DNA from: Marsupella aquatica
Lineage: Eukaryota > Marchantiophyta
NCBI GenBank assembly: GCA_973895155.1
Contig: OZ316891.1
Span: forward strand, 8,308,001-8,372,000
Length of the DNA stretch: 64,000 bases
Reading direction: 5' to 3'
The first letter of the stretch is position 1. Each line of letters begins with the position of its first letter. Below are positions 24,816 to 37,137 of the stretch, piece after piece. Under the pieces are notes generated by a model, which was not told the origin of the DNA, made no database searches, and saw only the letters and a program-made list of their open reading frames with translations. A program made the translations under genes and the position numbers.

Positions 24816-26890
24816 GTTTTCTGACCATTGACTGAAGAAATGTATGTGCACCCCTGGCACATATGTGCTTCTAGCTGCCCCATAAATGCCTCAGCCCTCC
24901 TTGCACAATGCAATGCACTCACATAGGGCTAGTGGGATCATGAAATACCCCAGCCTGAGGGGGTTGTAGCCCTGCACCCATGGTTCCCAAGTGACCATGG
25001 ATTAACTAATGTTAACTCCCAATGTAATTTTACTCTATTTTGGCCTGAAAATTGTGCTTGAAAAACTGGATGACCCTTAAACTACCACTGTCCGTACAAA
25101 ATGAGAAGTGTCCAAAATTTTTCCCTTTTTCACATTCCTTTCCTCTAGGGTGAGACTTCGCTCCACAACTTGAAGAAAATGGTACTAAAAATGGTGAAAT
25201 CTAGTGGGATCCAGATTTTGTCAAGGACACAAGCTAGCCACAAGGGGCAATCTCATTAGCCCAGGGCCAGGCTAGTATAGGGATTATGGTATAGAAATAC
25301 AAAGAGAAAACTGAAGGAGCGGATTACAGAAATGGAGGTTCCTTTCTTATAACCCACCCAAGCACTGAACCGTAAACCTTGGTAGCAACGGTTTTTGTCC
25401 ATACCCCCATCCATCCCACCCAAACTTAAAGCTCAGTTTTAAGCTACAGGAATATATATAAATTCATATGAGTATTATATCTAATCGTAAAGGTTATGAA
25501 GCCTTTAGTATAATTGTGTAAAAGTTTAAGAAAACAATTACGGGAAGCTTCTTTACCAAGCATGAGTGGTGCCTGTTTGTAATTTTTAATGCACAAGACC
25601 TACTGGACAGCTCATGAGTGTTTTCGTGCTGTTTTTACGAAAAATAAAAAATAATCGATCAGCAAAGTTGCTTAATTAACTAGGCAAGACCAGTGACACT
25701 AAATGAAGAAAGTAGCATGAACGAAAAGATTTGCATGAGAACATTTCTGGCAACCGTTTTGACATAAAAACATTTCCTTAAAAGTTCAAAAACAAGCACC
25801 AACACATACAGAGGTCATTAGTTCACGGACATGTATGTAAGCATGAAAAGTCTTTCTGAAAAGGTCTTTACCCTCAACATCCACACTCCAAATTATTTCA
25901 ACTTTTCCAAAAACGTGCACTTGGAGTTTATGACTAGGTCTATTATTGACAACTCCAAATGAATATGGCTATTATGATTACTCAGAGTTGATGAATAGGT
26001 CTATTATTGACAACTTACAGTGGTCAATCATGCCCCATATGATACAGTAGTTATGAGGGACTTTGTGCAAGTAACTCAATTAACACAGAGAGATTGGTAC
26101 ACAGATGGCAGCCTGTCAATCTGGTGACAAAAAGATCAAACATTTTCTGCATTGAGACAAATTTGACACTTTGAGTCATTTCCTATGATGTCACTCCAAA
26201 TAATAACGTCTGGGCTTGATGTTTGCAGAAGAAGGGACTCCAAGAAACCCCTTGCCAAAGTAGTAAGAAACTAGGGTCCAAAGCCATATGGTGTCCAGTT
26301 CAAGGATAGATAGACCTTGCACCAGTTAGTCTCTAACTAGTTCTTACAAAGGAATGAATAATACAACTTTAGTAGACAAGACCAAGTGCTAACCATTTTC
26401 TTATTAATCAACAAGACATAATTATGATGACCTTGGCTGGGGAGAGTTTATTTGTGGGTTTGATTTCCCTCTTATGAATGGAAAAAAACCAATTGCTCAC
26501 CATGTGGCTCCTCTATAGTAGTGGACATAAACTAATATAGAACTGGGTCATTAAGGGAAAGGTAAAAGACTCTTGATGAGTTTTGGGAGTTCTTTGTGAC
26601 CAAAATTTTGCGTGAATATGTATGTTTCCTTAATGGGTGAGGTCATGGCACCCCTACCTATATTAATTTACCTTTAAAAAGTCACTAAAAGAAATTAAGG
26701 TGAGGGTATCAAGCCCAAGGAATTAAGAAAGGATGTTGAAACCAGAAACTCAAGGAGTAAAATCTATATCTGCCAAAAGAACAAAAGGCTTCTAAGGGTG
26801 GACATAATTCCAAAGGCAAGAGACCCAATAAAAGGAAGAAAGCAAGGAAAAAACTCAAGAAGACCAAAGACTCCAAAAGCCAACCAACTA
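24816..26890. other. Intergenic, no gene recognised
   Basis: AT-rich, with a small duplication near 25930-26025 (TAGGTCTATTATTGACAAC twice). About 26700-26890 resembles the dispersed repeat found at 9.5 kb and 43.4-44.4 kb (GGCAAGAGACCCAATAAAAG, AGACTCCAAAAGCC). Confidence 0.5.
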
Positions 26891-27175
26891 GCTTGGGTCA
26901 CTCAGTTGGCCAGGGGTTTAGCCTAGAACCGAGAGGTCCCAGGTTGAACCCTCTCCACATCCCTTGCGTGACTGTGGAGTGTATGTGTGTGAGTAGGGTG
27001 TATTGGTGGGAGTACTTGGTGGGAGTACTGCTTTCTCCTGAGCCCCTGGCTGGTTTAGAGCCCTGATTTAACCATCTCTCCCTCCTGGTCCCAGTCGGAT
27101 CCTGGGTATGACCCTGTTGTGCGCCCCCTACAGAGGCGCATGCTCCGGAGTAAATTGTCTATACTGTGATGCATG
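26891..27175 (+). mobile_element. tRNA-derived SINE
   Basis: Box A TCACTCAGTTGG (26898-26909) and box B GGTTGAACCC (26942-26951, lacking one C of GGTTCGANNCC) are 44 bp apart start to start, exactly the tRNA spacing. The boxes would be the RNA polymerase III promoter. A non-tRNA body follows, with GTGTGTGAGTAGGGTG, a GGTGGGAGTACT doublet and GGCGCATGCTCCGGAGTAAA, ending near GTGATGCATGGG. The 3' end and target duplication are not certain. It seems inserted in or beside a copy of the dispersed repeat, as related text lies on both sides (AGACTCCAAAAGCC before; GAGTCAAAAAGCCCCCGAG after). Confidence 0.65.
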
Positions 27176-29369
27176 GGTCTGCTTTTGGTTTCAAGGCAAA
27201 TAAGAAAGAGAGTCAAAAAGCCCCCGAGTCCTCAACAAGGACAAAACAACACAAGCCCTAATTAGCGCCAAACAGAAAAGTCTGGTAGAGCTCTCAAGTA
27301 AATTGCATAGGTAGGTCACTAAGAAGTAGTTGACTAGAGAAAAGATGTGAGCCGAAACTACAGTAGATGCTGAAGGCGATAGGGACGAACGAGGGACCAC
27401 AACCCCAAAAAGAATCTGGAAGATTGCATCAACCTGAAAGGCCTGAAAAGATGGGACGTCCATTACAAGCCAAGTTGTTGCATACTACAACTTTTTTTTC
27501 CAGTTGGAAATCTCTTGACCAAACCTTTGTCCTGAAGCGAAGGGTACTTTTGAGAGGTTGGAAAATTTTCAAACGACCAAGCATAATTTAATTATGTTCC
27601 CTCCTATTCTCTTCTCCACTCTCACTCTCTCTGTGTCCATGGATTCTATAACGGGCCCACGTGAACTAATCTACCTACAGTCCAAGTTAGTCTGGAAAAA
27701 ACGTCCTTTGCTCTTCTTCGTCATCCATGCTTCCACAGGTACAGTCACGCGACCAAAATTCTTCTATTTTGGAACCGTTGGGAAAGTCCTCTGAGTGGGG
27801 ACCAGTGTATTTTTTAAGAGTTGTGATGAGTGCACATCAAAAAGAAGTTTCATACCTAAAAGGAAAACACTAAGTGATATACAAAAAAACAAGGGGCTTA
27901 TCATGGTATGGACAATCCTTTCAACCAATAGTACCTTGTCACGTAACATACTCTACTGTATGCTACTGCTTTTCAAAAAGAAATTGTCTTTTAATCAAAA
28001 TTTCCATGTTACAGTAAGTTTTCAACATGCACCAGATTGTTTCTTACAACGACCTGTCACAGGTCGTTCATTGACATTCTTCTCATTTCCCAAAAAAACT
28101 CCACAAGAAATTTTGGTCTGCATCTATCCGTGAAGGCAGTGACTGTTTTAGTTCATGTTTTACAAAAACTTTTCAATATAGAAACTGTAGGCAGACTTGC
28201 TTTAACCATGACGGCTGACTCTTCCTTGACATAAAGTGACACCACATGACAAAAGCAACATGAAAGAAAATATTTACATGTAATTTTTTTTGCAACCAAA
28301 TCTTGGAACCCCTTTTTCTTTCCTCTCTTGTACTTTGTTTTTCCCGGATTTATAAAAAATTTGGTGAAAGTTCACACTCTGCTTAGAAAAACAAAAACAA
28401 AATGTATGAAAGTATTTCATTTTTCAAAAGGAGCATCGACACATAGGAAAGATGATTTTAGACGGGATTTTACAGCTAGGTGTAGTTCATTAGAATCAAA
28501 TCCTTGATATCCAAGATAAATGGCTATTCTTGGGCTCATTAGAAGCAGTTTTGAAAAGTTAGCTCACAAGTTTTTGAGCTGCTAACTATGACATTCAGCA
28601 TCTCCCCCACACCTGATGGAATCTGATGTTTTCAGCCAGTTTGAAACGGCTTGGAATTATCTTTCAATCAGCCTGCTATTGTCAAATTTTAGTGAATTGA
28701 GAGACCTACAATTTTCAAAAAATAAAAATAATGTCATTTTCTTGCCAGATTTCAATCATCAGAATCCAACATGTATTTTATGAGCAGAAAGTAGGGTTGC
28801 TGCATCCATCCGAGTTGAAAATGTCTATCCTGACGTCTAATTTGGCAACTGTGGAGGTCCATCTGGGATGTACAATTATTGACTGATCTTTAATATGGAC
28901 TGTTACATCTTGTCCAGTCAGATCTTGACCTTTAGATCTAGCAAAAAGAATCTAAGGGACTAAATTGCTCACAGAAATTCCTCTACTCTCTTCACAGGCC
29001 CTTATTTGCTCGCTTATTTGGCCAACATACTGGCAAAATATGCCAAAACTGTGACAGCTGGTGTGGACCTGTCCACCAGGCCACCTTGCAAACATAGATA
29101 TGGCAGTGGACTTTCGAAGGGAATTTCCATTAGAATGGGTCCCCTCAAATTCCTCTAAGTGGTTGCTTTAGAAGAGCTTCAGTGGCTACCCACAACATGC
29201 ACCATGATTCCTTGATGTGGTGGTCCCTGTCATAATATTGTGGTTGCTTTATAAGGGCTTCACTATCTACCTCCAACCTCCACCATTCCTTCATATGGGA
29301 ACAAATTGGCAAGAGAGAGAACTAAGGACAATAATGGAGTAGTGTTCATTCTCACTAATGACACTATCA
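27176..29369. other. Intergenic, no gene recognised
   Basis: AT-rich sequence with short chance frames only. A small duplication around 29155-29300 repeats GTGGTTGCTTTA(G/T)AAG and CCTCCA/CACCAT phrases. Confidence 0.5.
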
Positions 29370-29377
29370 ATGAATAG

Positions 29378-29974
29378 TTCGGGAGGGGTCTGGTTACATC
29401 TGTAGAATGAGACATCAAGTGCGACAAAGTATTGGGTCATTTTAATTATTTTGAGAAATATTTATAAAGATGCTAGTGAAAATACTCGGGGGGGTCACTA
29501 TATGGAGGGTCATACATCGCGTGCGACGTTTTAGGGTTTGACCCCCCTAACTTTAAAGTGAAAAATATTTTTTTGCAAAGCCCTTTCTTTCTTAAAATTT
29601 TGTCATTTTTTATTAAAAAACCCCTAAAAACTTTATAGAAAATATTTTTTGCAATTAAATAGGCCTATGTGTTCTTTAAAGTCGACCAATCAATAAAACA
29701 TGCCCTATGTGTTCTTCCACCAAACTTTGGAAGTCTTCCGCCACACCCATTTAAATGGGCCTATACTTTGTCGCACGTGATGTGTCACTTCCGTGGAAGT
29801 GACCCCCCCGAGTGAAAATATAGGGTTTTCTCATGTAAAAATGTCACCTGTCATCATATCATTGGTGTCATACAACTTTGTTTAAAGTGATTATGGGGTC
29901 ATCAATATATAACTCGAACCGTCAAATATGATGTATGGTCCCAGTATGGCCCTCTATATAGTGACCACCCCAAG
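29378..29974. mobile_element. Older short inverted-repeat element (MITE), split by a nested one
   Basis: Left end TTCGGGAGGGGTC and right end (reverse complement) CTTGGGGTGGTCACT resemble the termini of the element nested inside it (29485-29812). Subterminal text on the left, AAGTGCGACAAAGTATTGGG then TCATTTT, matches the 32944-33241 element. Flanks ATGAATAG (29370-29377) and ATGATTAG (29975-29982) agree at 7 of 8 bases, as expected for an aged 8-bp target duplication. A second inverted match (GGTCTGGTTACAYCTGTAGA at 29387-29406 and 29988-30007) places an alternative right end near 30009, so the exact boundary is uncertain. Confidence 0.6.
29485..29812. mobile_element. Nested MITE with 8-bp target-site duplication (328 bp)
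   Basis: The ends are CTCGGGGGGGTCACT and its inverse AGTGACCCCCCCGAG. The inverted similarity continues inward with gaps to GTGCGACG / CGTGCGACAAAG. Identical TGAAAATA flanks it at 29477-29484 and 29813-29820. The interior is AT-rich and non-coding. The right end holds a subterminal palindrome GTCACTTCC-GT-GGAAGTGAC (29784-29803). An 8-bp duplication is typical of the hAT superfamily; the termini are not classical CAGGG, so the superfamily is inference. Confidence 0.85.
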
Positions 29975-30149
29975 ATGATTAGATCAGTCTACAGGTGTAA
30001 CCAGACCTCACATTTCATGGAAAAGGGCAGTGGTTTTTTTAGTCTGGATCCACATTTTATTCACAATGAAAGACAACTTTGAGGCTCATAATGAGGTCCC
30101 AAACTCTTTTTGCCACCCACACCCGCTCCCCGTCTTTTTTCATACTCAC

Positions 30150-30345
30150 TTTTCTAAGTGTGACTAGAGGATGAATGATCCCACTTTTGGGTGGGGTGAA
30201 TGACAAAAGCATCCATCATGGCTAGCAAGATTCAAACCTCGGACCTGCCTCATCCCAATGAGCTCCTCTACGACCTAGCCTGGGGGCAGCTGGTGTCCAG
30301 ACTTATTCGCTCTAGGTATTTAACCTCGTACCAAAGTCAAAATTA
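30150..30345 (-). repeat. Possible tRNA-derived SINE fragment
   Basis: On the minus strand, GAGCTCATTGGG (near 30256-30267) resembles box A and GGTTTGAATCTT (near 30229-30240) resembles box B. The spacing is short (~27 bp), so this may be degraded or coincidental. Confidence 0.3.
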
Positions 30346-32534
30346 TTGGGCAGGGCAGCCAGCTACGGGGCAAATCAATGCTAAACCCATGGATTAGCCT
30401 TGATCTTGAGTAACCTCAAAATCATTTGTATTGGTAGCCAGCCCATATCTTGGGTGATAGTTGGCAAAGATATTGCGTCAATATATATACAACGGTTTGA
30501 ATTGACAGATGCTCTTGTCAGAAACTGCTTCCGATTTCCACATCTAAATCCATATGCAAGCTCCCCCACCTCAATGTAGCAATCCAATAGCCTCAGTGAC
30601 CATTTGTAAGATACTTGGCTTGGTGTTGTGGCTGTCTATTCCCTCTTCTATTGGTGTTTTCTACAACGCGATCCTCAATTCATTTCTCCTTGAGCTGTTC
30701 TGGTTTTCCTTGCACTACATGCACTTAGTGGTGAACCTAGCCAACGCCCCCACCAATCCCAACACTCTTGCCTAATGCCTGAACGCCTACATGGAACTCC
30801 TCAAGCAAACAACTTGGTACCTCTAGTCCCTCCGGCGGCCACTCCTATACGAAGCCGCACTTGCTCCCTAACTCAACCGTCGCTCAACAGTCCTCACTGT
30901 CTGCACAAGCAACCAAACACCTAGGTAAGTAACCCTCCAGGATCTAGGAACTCCAAGATTAGTGTCTCAACTCAAGCTCAATACACATTGGTAAGTAGGT
31001 CAGCAAATAGAACCTCAAGGGCCCGCATGGCATTGCCATAAGCCAAAGCCAAAGCCAACTTACACCCCGGCCAACACCCACTCTTTGTCCATAACATCCC
31101 CTCTATGGGTGTTGCCTGTGCTTCCCCACCTCCTATTTGTCACTAGCTGACTGCCCCGCCCCCAAGACATGCTCATGCCCCAAATAAGCTAGCTTGTCCT
31201 AAACGCCACAACCATTTTGGCCCCAACTCTAGCAACTATCTCCAAAGTTCCAACCCAATGAGAGTCTAGGGGCCAAATGCACTTGGACCTTGGACACACC
31301 CATGCCTACTTTGCATTGTCTCCCCAACGCAAGTTCACATGGGAAACTAAATGCGGTTTGGCTGCTGTTTTGGGAGGATTTGGCAAGTGGGCAAGATAGC
31401 CCTCACAAACCCCCAAGAATTCATGGCACCCCCAGACCTAGTTAAGCTCAGTAGTATGTAGTCTTCTTCAAGAGCTTTCCAATGCATCCAAGAAGTTTGT
31501 TCCCATTAAGAAATCATCATTGTTTTCGTTTGGCGTTTCTCCTTAGTGTCACGATCGCCACGGCTCACAACTTGGGCTTGCCCTTGGCCCCAAGGGAGAC
31601 ACCACTCCCCTCATATATACTTTTGGAGACCTGTAACCCTCGGACCAACTTTGGTCCTCTATATTTGGCCCTCACCCTGGACTCCAACCCGTACACATAA
31701 CCACACAACTAAGTAACTTACTATGCCCATAACTTTCTAGCTAGGCCTCCAATCATTGCACATGATGTAAACTTTGTCAGCCTTGGGTCCAAGAGGAGTT
31801 CTCACTCTAAAAGCCTTCAGAACTCAAAGTCATTCTGGGGTCCGGACGGTCCACCCTGAGCCCAGCCATTCCCATGACCCGACCAGCTTCATGCTAGCGG
31901 GCATGCTAGTCTAAGTCCTTAGTGTGCGTCACTAGCTTAGCACATTGCCCTTGCTTAGTCCCCCATCGGATAGCTGTTCCAGAGGCCTAGATCATAAAGG
32001 AGCTCGGTGTCGGAGTCAGCGACGCCAATGAAAGCTAAGTGTCAGGGTAGTCGAGTTCTGTGACTCACTTCTACTTCACTTGTTGGTTTTAAAAGCAATC
32101 AAGGCTTTGGTTGTGACAAGAACTGATACATGTAGGCTTCCATCTTGTTGGATTCTAGTGGAAAGTTATTTGACATATCATATACGGGATCATATAAAGA
32201 GTCATGTTTCTTGTTTTTTGCCAACTCTAGTGACTAGGTGATAAAGATTGAGACCGGGATTGAGACTCAATCATGTTTGTCTATAATAAATCTGATGAAA
32301 CAAGACTCAAAGAACACTCTTTGATTAGTTTGCAATTCATTACAAAAGGTCAGGATATATGAGGTGAATATATCTTACTAATGTGATCTCTCCAGGGATC
32401 TCTCAAAGGACCGAGGTTGATGTCTTGAACATTTGAGTTTGTTGGAACAGGCAACATTGGAGTATTTCAAGGAGAGAAAGTTCAGTTACAATAGCAAGAT
32501 GTTCCATTTAAAGCATCTTCATTGCTTTGGCCAT
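30346..32534. other. Intergenic, no gene recognised
   Basis: C-rich stretches around 30750-31900 give chance open frames but no domain. Confidence 0.5.
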
Positions 32535-32766
32535 AGATGACTGGTAAAGCCATTGATAGTCTGATTGTACCAATTTAAGATTGGGAAATAGTTGGCCTTT
32601 TTCCTCCCAGTACATAGTCATGGTACTTGTATTTTTGGTCACTATCCATATAGATGACTGCTAAAGCCATTGATAGTCTCATGTACCAATTTAAGATTGG
32701 GAAATAGTTGGCCTTTGTCCTCCCAATAGTCTCCAAGGTACTACTATTTTTGGTCTCTATCCATTA
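32535..32766 (+). repeat. Two-copy tandem duplication, ~117 bp
   Basis: Units at 32535 and 32652 share AGATGACTG, AAAGCCATTGATAGTCT, ACCAATTTAAGATTGGGAAA and GTTGGCCTTT with few changes. Confidence 0.9.
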
Positions 32767-32943
32767 TTTAACCCTGGTTGAAACTGTTGCAGACCCAGTT
32801 CAAACTAATATATTTCCCTTCCTCTTAGTCCCCTTCAGTTGTACTTGTTAAACATCTACTCTTAGGTCTCTTTGCCCATTATCTACTTAGGGATTAATTG
32901 TAAGACATAAAGGAAGCCATGGCAGATTTGTATTCATGAGCTC

Positions 32944-33241
32944 CTGGGGGTTTCATTTCCCAAAAAATGGCATATCACGTGTGACGAAGTATAGGGTCAT
33001 TTTATTGGTTTGAAGGGATGACTTAAGAATTTTTTGAGAAGAACACTAGGGTCTTTTAAATCCAATTTTGAGACTTATAAGAACATTAGGGTCCTTATAA
33101 CCAAAATTTTGGAATATTCCAAGAATATTCCAACAACTTATAGGGGTTGAAAAAAATAAAAAATTTCTTACATTTTAGGGGGTCCGAGGCCTAAAAACGT
33201 CGCAGGTGATGGGGAGGCATCCATGTAGTGAGACCCCCGAG
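32944..33241. mobile_element. MITE of the same family with 8-bp target-site duplication (298 bp)
   Basis: Ends CTGGGGGTTTCA (left) and, reversed, CTCGGGGGTCTCACT (right). Identical ATGAGCTC flanks lie at 32936-32943 and 33242-33249. The subterminal text ATATCACGTGTGACGAAGTA, then TAGGGTCATTTT, matches the 29.4 kb elements. The AT-rich interior has no coding capacity. Movement would need a transposase from elsewhere. Confidence 0.85.
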
Positions 33242-33249
33242 ATGAGCTC

Positions 33250-36200
33250 CTGCTTTGTGTAATGTTTTCCACAAATTGTTGCCATTTGTTGGGAATTAAC
33301 TCTTAGGTCTAGAGTTACTATGTAACCACAGGTTAGTCAAACCGCAGTCAAGTGTTTGGCTACAATGAGATGTGCTGCTAGCTACTATAGTCACTAGCAT
33401 GACTTAGTTAGGGAGTGAAACTTATGTCACTCATTGTTACATAGCCAGTTGGGAGATAGGAAATCTAGAGTTACTATGTGTCCCGCTATCCAGAGACACA
33501 ATATGGCCGACGGGCTTAGTTAGAGCTGAATAAAACTCTGGCTTGTGTCTTTGGTGGATGTTGAATATGTGCATGCTCTATTATGAGTAGAGGTCATTTA
33601 CTCATCTAATGCGCAATGGAGGAGAGACGCAGTGGCACTGCAATATGAAGTGTGTGAAAATACATAGCACAAATATCTCATGACTTTCATGAGCAATCCG
33701 TCAAGGGACTTTCACGGATCACAATGGTGGGGATTGTCACCTCCATCACTGCTAATATAAGTTTTGGACTTTACGGGTAAATAATGCTCTTATGCTCAGG
33801 TTCCATTGTACGACTAAGAAGACCTGGAGGATTTTAGAGAGGATTTTTCCAGTCCATGGACACTTAATTCATTTGAGCCCAAAATGCCTTTTCTCTCAAA
33901 TTCCACTGATTCTCAAATATCAAAGGGTATAGTAAGAGGGAATAACCACATCCTTTGGAGTGTGAAGCAGTGCTGGATTTTAATTTTTGATCCTTTGGAG
34001 AGGATCATAAGTGAGTTCAATACACTCATTTGATGGTGAAATTGCACTGAAATAGGCAATGAATCTCATTCAGTTTTCCATAATTTTCTCTTCTCACTGA
34101 TCTTAAGATCTGATTGGCTTGCATACCATGTTAAACTTAATAAAATCTGTGCATGAACGAGCTCATTCAATGTGAACAATCAAGAGAATTCTTTGTGTGT
34201 GACTGCATTGCTGCAATTAAAGTCTGACAACTAACCGGAGTTCTATGAGAGGTATGTAGACTCAGTGGGCTTGCTTTCAGCCGCAACATTTCCCATTGTT
34301 GTCTGGCAGATTGGAGGACAAGATGCATGAAATCTCTCAAGAGTGGGTTACTAATGAGGCAACACAGCTTGAGTATTTGAACTCAAGGATATAGGGAATG
34401 ACCTCTATCCAACATATTGGTTGGCCACCATTGAGTGAAGGCTCCTGTGAGTTGTGGGGACTTTGCTCAAGTTTTGATACATGGAAGGACCCTCGGAAGG
34501 ACCAGGCCAAAGAAGCAGCAAAGAACTAAGGTGTAACTGGACATTCTCCACAGTCATTCAACACAAGGTAATGGATGAGTTAGGGAGTGTGTTCCTTCAA
34601 TATTTGATGGGAGCAGGCTGCAACCTGCCTGCTCTTCCCTGTGCATGACACAGTCATTGAGAGATTATACTGACTCCATACCCAAGTTGGTGACTCATGT
34701 TGTTGAAGGGGACAGTGTCACCAGGCCGGTAAAAATGCCTGGCTGACGTGCAATGCTGCTAACTTGGTTTAATTTCTTTACAATGCTTTTTTGCATCCCC
34801 TACATCAACAAAACCCTACTTACTTGCCTCTGTAACACTTCCTTCTTCCTTACCTTCATGACACTTCCATGCCTCATAGCTTTCCCCAGACTTTCTTGCC
34901 TCAGGGACACAGCTTGCATTGATCACAGTCACATATATAAGATGTCTCAACAGCCCCATGGGTCAACAGAGTTTTGGGCCTCGATCCACAACGTACACAT
35001 CTTTGCCCGGCCTGCATTATTTTGCTCGCCTAGCTTGACATATTTTCATGGCTGCAATGACAATTGTCCAATGCATGGACACTGGGCTATTGATGTTACT
35101 ATTACTTAAATGGGAATGCACAGAAGCAACAAGTCCTATAGTATCCTGTGATAGGGTTCATCTTGCCTCCAAAATTTGGGCTTTCAAACCTGGATTCAAG
35201 CTTGTGTGGATTTGAGTTCACTTTATTATCATGTTTGGGACTGCCAACCTTATGGATTGACGTTGACTGGAAGTGGAGGACTGAAAGTATATTTGGGTGG
35301 GTGTGGAGGGACTCTGCTTGCCGCAGGTCCTTGAATTGTGCAGGAATGTCTTTGCTTACATAAGTGCAAAAGCAGGTTCTAATCAGGTAATAATACAGTG
35401 CATGAATGTCTTCTCTTATGTAAGTGCAGGAACCGGTGTTATTTGGGTGAAATGCATGCCTAGTTGTCTACTTGACATGCTTTACATTCGCCAAACCCAT
35501 TTGCTGGACATTTTCCCAGTTTGCCTCCTTACTCCCTTAGTTTTGCTGAAGTTTATTTGCCCAAACTTACCCCTATGTCCCAATGGGACTTTCCCAACTC
35601 TGAAGGTCCATTGTCACATACTAGAAAACAACAACTCTTGCTTGTGGTCGAAAACGGTAACAAGTGCCCCCACTTCTGATAAAACTCCTCATTGTCCAGC
35701 ATCAGGCCTGGATCCACCAGATTTCACTGTTAACACTATTTTCCTGAAATGTGGAGGAGATTGGCATAATAGACCAAGGATCCAGGTTTCACCGTTATCA
35801 GCATTTTTTCGTGAAATCATGGAGGACTGGAGTAGAGTAGCAGAGTAGACTAATGGAGTCTCGGGAGTGCCGAGTCTTGGACAGTTCGCCTTATATATAG
35901 CAATTGTGGCTTGAGGGAGTGAAATAAATGACTTCGCCACATGGCCTAGTCTGAGCCAAATTTGGACCAGACGGAACTAAAGAAAGGAGAATGAAAAGAG
36001 CCAACTGGGATTGCAATGGGGAATTCAGTCAGTGGCCCCCAGAATTGGAGCACGAAGGCAAGTAGTAGGTAGAGTTGGGCAAGTGCTACAGCACACTAGC
36101 CCAGGCAAGGAGTAATTCAGAAAGGCATTTATAATTGGGTAGTAGGCAAGACACCTACTTGCTATCCCTCCCGAAATAAATGCGTCAGACAGCATTAACG

Positions 36201-37075
36201 CCTGGGAAATGGTAACGGTAGAGGTGGCGGGCTCCGGTTGATGCGAGGCTCGATTCTGAGTTCTGACTGTCAGCTTCGTCTGATTAATGAGCCTTTGAGC
36301 ACCCGGCTAAAAATGTTGTACGTCGGGATGCGATGCTGCACGATGAGAACTTGAGAAAAGAGGTCGAAGGGCGGTACTGTCTTTAGTAATCAGTCCATTG
36401 GGCATTGATTGGTGTGTGGAGATGGTCGGGATGATGCTTTTAATCGAAGCAAAAGGACAAACGACCAAAGTTACAAAGTAGGATGGATTCCAACTTCGCA
36501 TCAAAGTAGAGTCCATGACTGAAGAAGCGTTTTGTGGCGTGCTCAATCCTCATCAGACAGTACTGTACGAAATCAACGACGAGACCTCGCAGTACGAGCA
36601 TGAGCTCAAGCCGCAAGCCAAGGTTTCCAAAGCACGGGAGGACCTCCTACGTTGCGTTCCACTTTGTCTCAGCGTGGAGACAACTTGGTCCTGGGGGAAT
36701 TTCTCCCTCTCCAAGCTACTCAAGGAGGTCCTGGGTCCAGTGTGTTTTGTCTCCCACGACAATCTATCCACGGGACCACGGCGATGCGGACTGTGTTGTT
36801 TAGTATTTTGGGCAGGTACAAAACAGTAGTTGTTGTGAGGACAGCCAATTGGATTTCTTCAGGAGGGGTGGCAACATCATGAATCCGTCACTCTGAAGGG
36901 GTGGCGACCCAGCTCCAACCCAGGGCTGATATGATCAGTCTTGGGTGAGGACTGGGCAGGTCACTGGTTAGACAATGGGCACTATAGACAGTGGTGGTGA
37001 GTCCCCTCCATATCCTAAGAGGATGGTGGTGCATGGGGCAGGGGTAGTATGGGAGGAGTTGGCGACCTGGTAATA
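33250..37075. other. Intergenic, no supported gene
   Basis: Long plus-strand frames at 35297-35848 and 36515-36829 match no family; the first runs across small duplications (35345-35450 and 35705-35830). CTAGAGTTACTATGT occurs twice near 33308 and 33466. Confidence 0.45.
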
Positions 37076-37105
37076 GTGTGTGTGTGTTTGTGTGTGTATG
37101 TGTGT

Positions 37106-37136
<31 letters not shown>

Positions 37137-37137
37137 G
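37076..37137 (+). repeat. (TG)n microsatellite followed by an 18-G run
   Basis: Interrupted TG repeat from 37076, then G at 37120-37137. The G run could form a quadruplex and is likely length-variable or poorly assembled. Confidence 0.9.

Noticed and set aside
35297-35848. 183-codon plus-strand open frame
   Set aside because: No ATG at its start, spans small local duplications, and shows no domain.
36515-36829. 104-codon frame starting MTEEAFCGVLNPHQ
   Set aside because: Has an ATG and plausible start, but all three plus frames are open here because of composition and none resembles a known protein.
37076-37137. (TG)n-(G)18 tract as a functional quadruplex or Z-DNA switch
   Set aside because: Simple microsatellite with no gene nearby; long mononucleotide runs are also prone to sequencing error.
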